Below are positions 61,696-64,000 of a DNA stretch of 64,000 nucleotides, piece by piece. Both the position numbers and the translations under genes were made by a program. Source of the DNA: Alcanivorax jadensis T9 (GTDB taxonomy: Bacteria > Pseudomonadota > Gammaproteobacteria > Pseudomonadales > Alcanivoracaceae); contig NZ_ARXU01000005.1 in assembly GCF_000756655.1 (NCBI RefSeq), positions 180,830 through 244,829 on the forward strand, in the 5' to 3' direction. The notes beneath the pieces were generated by a model. The model had not been told where the DNA came from. It did no database searches and worked only from the letters and a program-made list of their open reading frames with translations. Every line of letters begins with the position of its first letter. Position 1 is the first letter of the stretch.

Positions 61696-62709
61696 ATGAA
61701 GAACAACAAGAAACATTATCCAGCATTAAGCTGGCAGGGCAGGGCCATCAATACGGTGGGCAGGGGCATGGTCAAGCCAGTAATCAGCCGGCTGAAATTT
61801 TCCCGCCGTTTCATGAAATTTTCCCAGCTGGGTTTCGACGCCGTCACGCTGGCATTGCCGGTGCCCTCCGACGTGCATATCTCACGGGCCCAGGTGGGCG
61901 GGGTACCTGGAGAATGGTTGATCACCGGGCGGCGGGTGCGCAGCAACCGGGTGGTGCTGTACTTCCACGGCGGCGCCTACTTTTTTGGTTCGCCTCGTTC
62001 CCATCGGGCTGTCACTTGGCGACTCAGTCATTACTGCCGTGCCAAGGTGTTGGCGCTGGATTACCGGCAACCGCCGGACTGGGCGTACCCCGCACCGCTG
62101 GAAGATGCGGTTCGGGCCTACAAGGCATTGCTGGATACCGGTTACAGCAGTGAGCATATCGTCTTTGCCGGAGATTCCGCCGGTGGAAATTTGGCGCTGG
62201 TCACCATGCTGCGGTTGCGGGAACTGAAACTGCCGTTGCCCTCATCGGCAGTGCTGATCAGCCCCTGGGGTGACCTGACATGCTCTGGCGACAGTATCCG
62301 TGACAATGCAGACAAAGAGCCTCTGATTCCCCTGGGCGCACTAAAATTTGTCTCCGCGTCATACAGTCAGGGTTATGATCCGGCCTCTCCGATGATTTCA
62401 CCGGTCTTTGCCGACTTCACCGGCCTGCCACCGTTGCTGGTGCAGGTGGGCAGCAACGAACTGCTTTACAGCGATGCGGTGCGCATTGCCGAGCAGGCAG
62501 AAAAAGCGGGCGCGGATTGCCAATTGCAGGTCTGGGATCGTATGCCCCATGTATTTCATGCCCTGGCGGCCTGGCTCCCCGAGGCCGGCCTGGCCCTGCA
62601 GGAAATCGGCGCCTTTGTGCATGGTCATCTCAGTGATCGCGATCGAGACCGTCATGTCCGCGCACGGGCAACCGTGGTTGGCAGGCTGGATTCCGCAGGC
62701 AAAGGGTAA
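61696..62709 (+). CDS. Alpha/beta hydrolase, HSL-type esterase/lipase
   Basis: A 337-aa esterase of the hormone-sensitive lipase family (family IV). The oxyanion motif HGGAYFFG is at residues 91-98 (in place of the usual HGGG), the nucleophile is GDSAGGN (Ser161), the Asp region is VQVGSNELLYSDA, and a His in MPHVFHALAAW completes the triad. No signal peptide is seen. Likely acts on short- to medium-chain acyl esters. The start at 61696 lacks a clear ribosome-binding site. The upstream spacer is filled by three different repeats. Confidence 0.9.
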   Translation: MKNNKKHYPALSWQGRAINTVGRGMVKPVISRLKFSRRFMKFSQLGFDAVTLALPVPSDVHISRAQVGGVPGEWLITGRRVRSNRVVLYFHGGAYFFGSPRSHRAVTWRLSHYCRAKVLALDYRQPPDWAYPAPLEDAVRAYKALLDTGYSSEHIVFAGDSAGGNLALVTMLRLRELKLPLPSSAVLISPWGDLTCSGDSIRDNADKEPLIPLGALKFVSASYSQGYDPASPMISPVFADFTGLPPLLVQVGSNELLYSDAVRIAEQAEKAGADCQLQVWDRMPHVFHALAAWLPEAGLALQEIGAFVHGHLSDRDRDRHVRARATVVGRLDSAGKG

Positions 62710-62889
62710 ATTGTTATCAAAAGTAGCCTTGATCGGAGTTCAGACACGGTTCCGTAACGCTGGCTACGCTTGATTACAGTTGGCCAACTTCCTTGCTCTA
62801 CAGCAGATTGCACATCCCTTCCATAGTCGGTGATGCCAGTCTCCGTTCGGAGACCATAATGACGACAAAGTACGATGGAGGGGTTCATC

Positions 62890-64000
62890 TTGGCTAATCA
62901 ATTCAAACTTCTGGTAGGCAGCAGCGCCCTGGCGGCATTGCTGACGGCCTGTGGCGGTGGAGGCAGCAGCTCAACGCCTGCCGAATCCAGCCCGGCGGCC
63001 CGCGCCCTGCCTCCGGAAATCGCAGAGATTATCGACGATCAGAACGAGTTAACCGATGCCTTGTGTCCCGGTGCGTCCGGCGATGCCGGGGAGGACGGTT
63101 CCGTTGACCCGGAAGCCTGCCTGGATGAAAGCGAGGACGCTGCAGAGGAAGATACCGGCTACGAGCTGTCACTGAATCCGGTAGTACAGCAGTTCTGCCC
63201 GGAAGCGGCAGAGGTATTCGATGCCACGCTCACTTTCAATGGTGAAATGCTGGATCAGGATTTCATCTACGATACCGATACTTCCTTTGATGGCTCCGCC
63301 ACCTTCCCGGCGGCCTGTCTGCAGGAAGCAGCCGGTAACTTCCAGAACATCGGCGACATGATCGGTGGCTCCAACCCGCTGACCGAACAACTGTGTCCGG
63401 AAGCGGCGGCGAATAGCCCGATTGATCCGGCAGCCTGCTTTACGGAAGCCGTTGGCGGCGGTGGCGACTTGCCTGGTGGTGATGGCGGTCTCCCCGGTTC
63501 TGACCAGCTGCTTGCTCAGCTTTGCCCGGAAACCGGCGAACAGGAGGTGGGCCCGGAAACGCCTGTCAACTGCCTTAACGAAGCCAGCCGTGCCTACGTA
63601 GACATTTACGATATGCTCACCGCCAGTAATCCTCTGACCGAGCAGATTTGTCCTGAAGATAATGCGGATGGCCGAATTGATCCTCCCCAGTGTTTTGCTG
63701 AAGCCCTGATGGGCGGTGGCATTCCAGGTGGTGGTGATGGCGGCGGCGGTGGAGGCGACGGCGGTAGCAATCCGTTCGCCCCTGCCCTTGAGCAGTTCTG
63801 CCCGGAAACCGCCATGGCGGACCTCGGCCCATCCACACCGATCGACTGCCTGGCGGAAGCTGGCGGTAACTTCCAGGACGTGCAGGACCTGCTGCTGGGC
63901 TCCAACCCGCTGACCGAGCAACTGTGCCCGGAAGCCGCGGCGAACAGCCCGATCGATCCCGCAGCCTGTTTCTCTGAAGCAGCCGGTGGCTTTGCCCCGG
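62890..64000 (+). CDS. Cysteine-containing repeat lipoprotein, truncated by window end
   Basis: Open to the window edge (370 codons visible). A TTG at 62890 with GGAGGGG 7-13 nt upstream gives MANQFKLLVGSSALAALLTAC, a clear lipoprotein signal; the ATG at 62875 overlaps that site. After a Gly/Ser and acidic linker, at least three imperfect copies of a roughly 110-aa unit appear (from about 63187, 63505 and 63784). Each has FCPE or LCPE, then a CL.EA helix, then SNPLTEQ.CPE...IDP..CF.EA, joined by Gly-rich linkers. Four regularly spaced cysteines per unit suggest disulfides. Very acidic. I do not recognise the family; a surface or adhesive structural role is speculation. Confidence 0.75.
   Translation, partial: MANQFKLLVGSSALAALLTACGGGGSSSTPAESSPAARALPPEIAEIIDDQNELTDALCPGASGDAGEDGSVDPEACLDESEDAAEEDTGYELSLNPVVQQFCPEAAEVFDATLTFNGEMLDQDFIYDTDTSFDGSATFPAACLQEAAGNFQNIGDMIGGSNPLTEQLCPEAAANSPIDPAACFTEAVGGGGDLPGGDGGLPGSDQLLAQLCPETGEQEVGPETPVNCLNEASRAYVDIYDMLTASNPLTEQICPEDNADGRIDPPQCFAEALMGGGIPGGGDGGGGGGDGGSNPFAPALEQFCPETAMADLGPSTPIDCLAEAGGNFQDVQDLLLGSNPLTEQLCPEAAANSPIDPAACFSEAAGGFAP

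Noticed and set aside
61426..61716. Minus-strand ORF with HREHREHREH repeats
   Set aside because: It lies across the 9-bp tandem repeat and REP unit. This type of translation of ACAGAG repeats is a frequent annotation artefact.

Overview
The window is a chromosomal segment from a marine-type gammaproteobacterium. Gene content and order match the Pseudomonas/Oceanospirillales arrangement: nqr-apbE-nqrM, lolCD, comEC, exbBD, msbA-lpxK, kdsB-ptp-murB, rne | rluC-HAD-sppA, maf | yceD-rpmF-plsX-fabD-fabG-acpP-fabF-pabC-mltG-tmk-holB-pilZ-tatD. The Na+-NQR, a GlyGly-CTERM protease, several lipolytic enzymes and a sulfotransferase fit an Alcanivorax-like organism. That genus-level call is inference. 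No rRNA, tRNA, CRISPR array, phage or intact insertion sequence was seen.

Layout. 1-2.9 kb: end of the Na+-NQR operon plus its two maturation factors (ApbE, NqrM). 3.2-6.3 kb: a GNAT-C39 peptidase fusion, a patatin phospholipase and a glycerophosphodiesterase. 6.3-10.1 kb: a nested palindrome, a sulfotransferase, a REPIN, and a coupled glycosyltransferase/DUF2334 deacetylase-like pair. 10.1-13.4 kb: YecR-like lipoprotein, the agmatine-to-putrescine pair aguA-aguB, and a secreted acidic protein. 13.5-24.9 kb: envelope biogenesis (Lol transporter, ComEC, ExbBD, MsbA, LpxK, KdsB, MurB). 25.2-28.5 kb: RNase E with a very long disordered tail. 29.2-45.7 kb: RNA modification, fatty-acid synthesis, cell wall and replication genes. 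46-51 kb: GlyGly-CTERM trypsin, a YiiX-like protein that seems to lack its catalytic residues, a class V aminotransferase, a TetR regulator and a DUF1285 protein. 51.1-61.4 kb: nitrate assimilation, made of two divergent operons (kinase/phosphatase and transporter to the left; NirB, NirD, a flavoprotein and NasA to the right). Each operon has a -24/-12 sigma-54 promoter, and paired NtrC-like sites lie between them. 61.7-64 kb: an HSL-type esterase and a truncated repeat-containing lipoprotein.

How the genes work together. Most genes form tight operons with 1-8 nt overlaps and serve core envelope, lipid and nucleotide functions. Two expected neighbours are absent: fabH between plsX and fabD, and a second Lol permease after lolD. 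The nitrate cluster is the clearest regulated accessory pathway: uptake, reduction to nitrite, reduction to ammonium, plus a PP2C-kinase signalling protein.

The most unusual content is intergenic. About ten long inverted repeats occur in 64 kb. Two (6340-6609 and 41421-41953) share one architecture and a conserved core, but their arms differ in sequence while staying self-complementary. There is also a perfect 67-bp inverted repeat (24968-25115), a 7-bp tandem array with an exact 28-bp higher-order period (31799-32190), seven REP units including a REPIN, and a palindromic ACCACAGAG repeat family.
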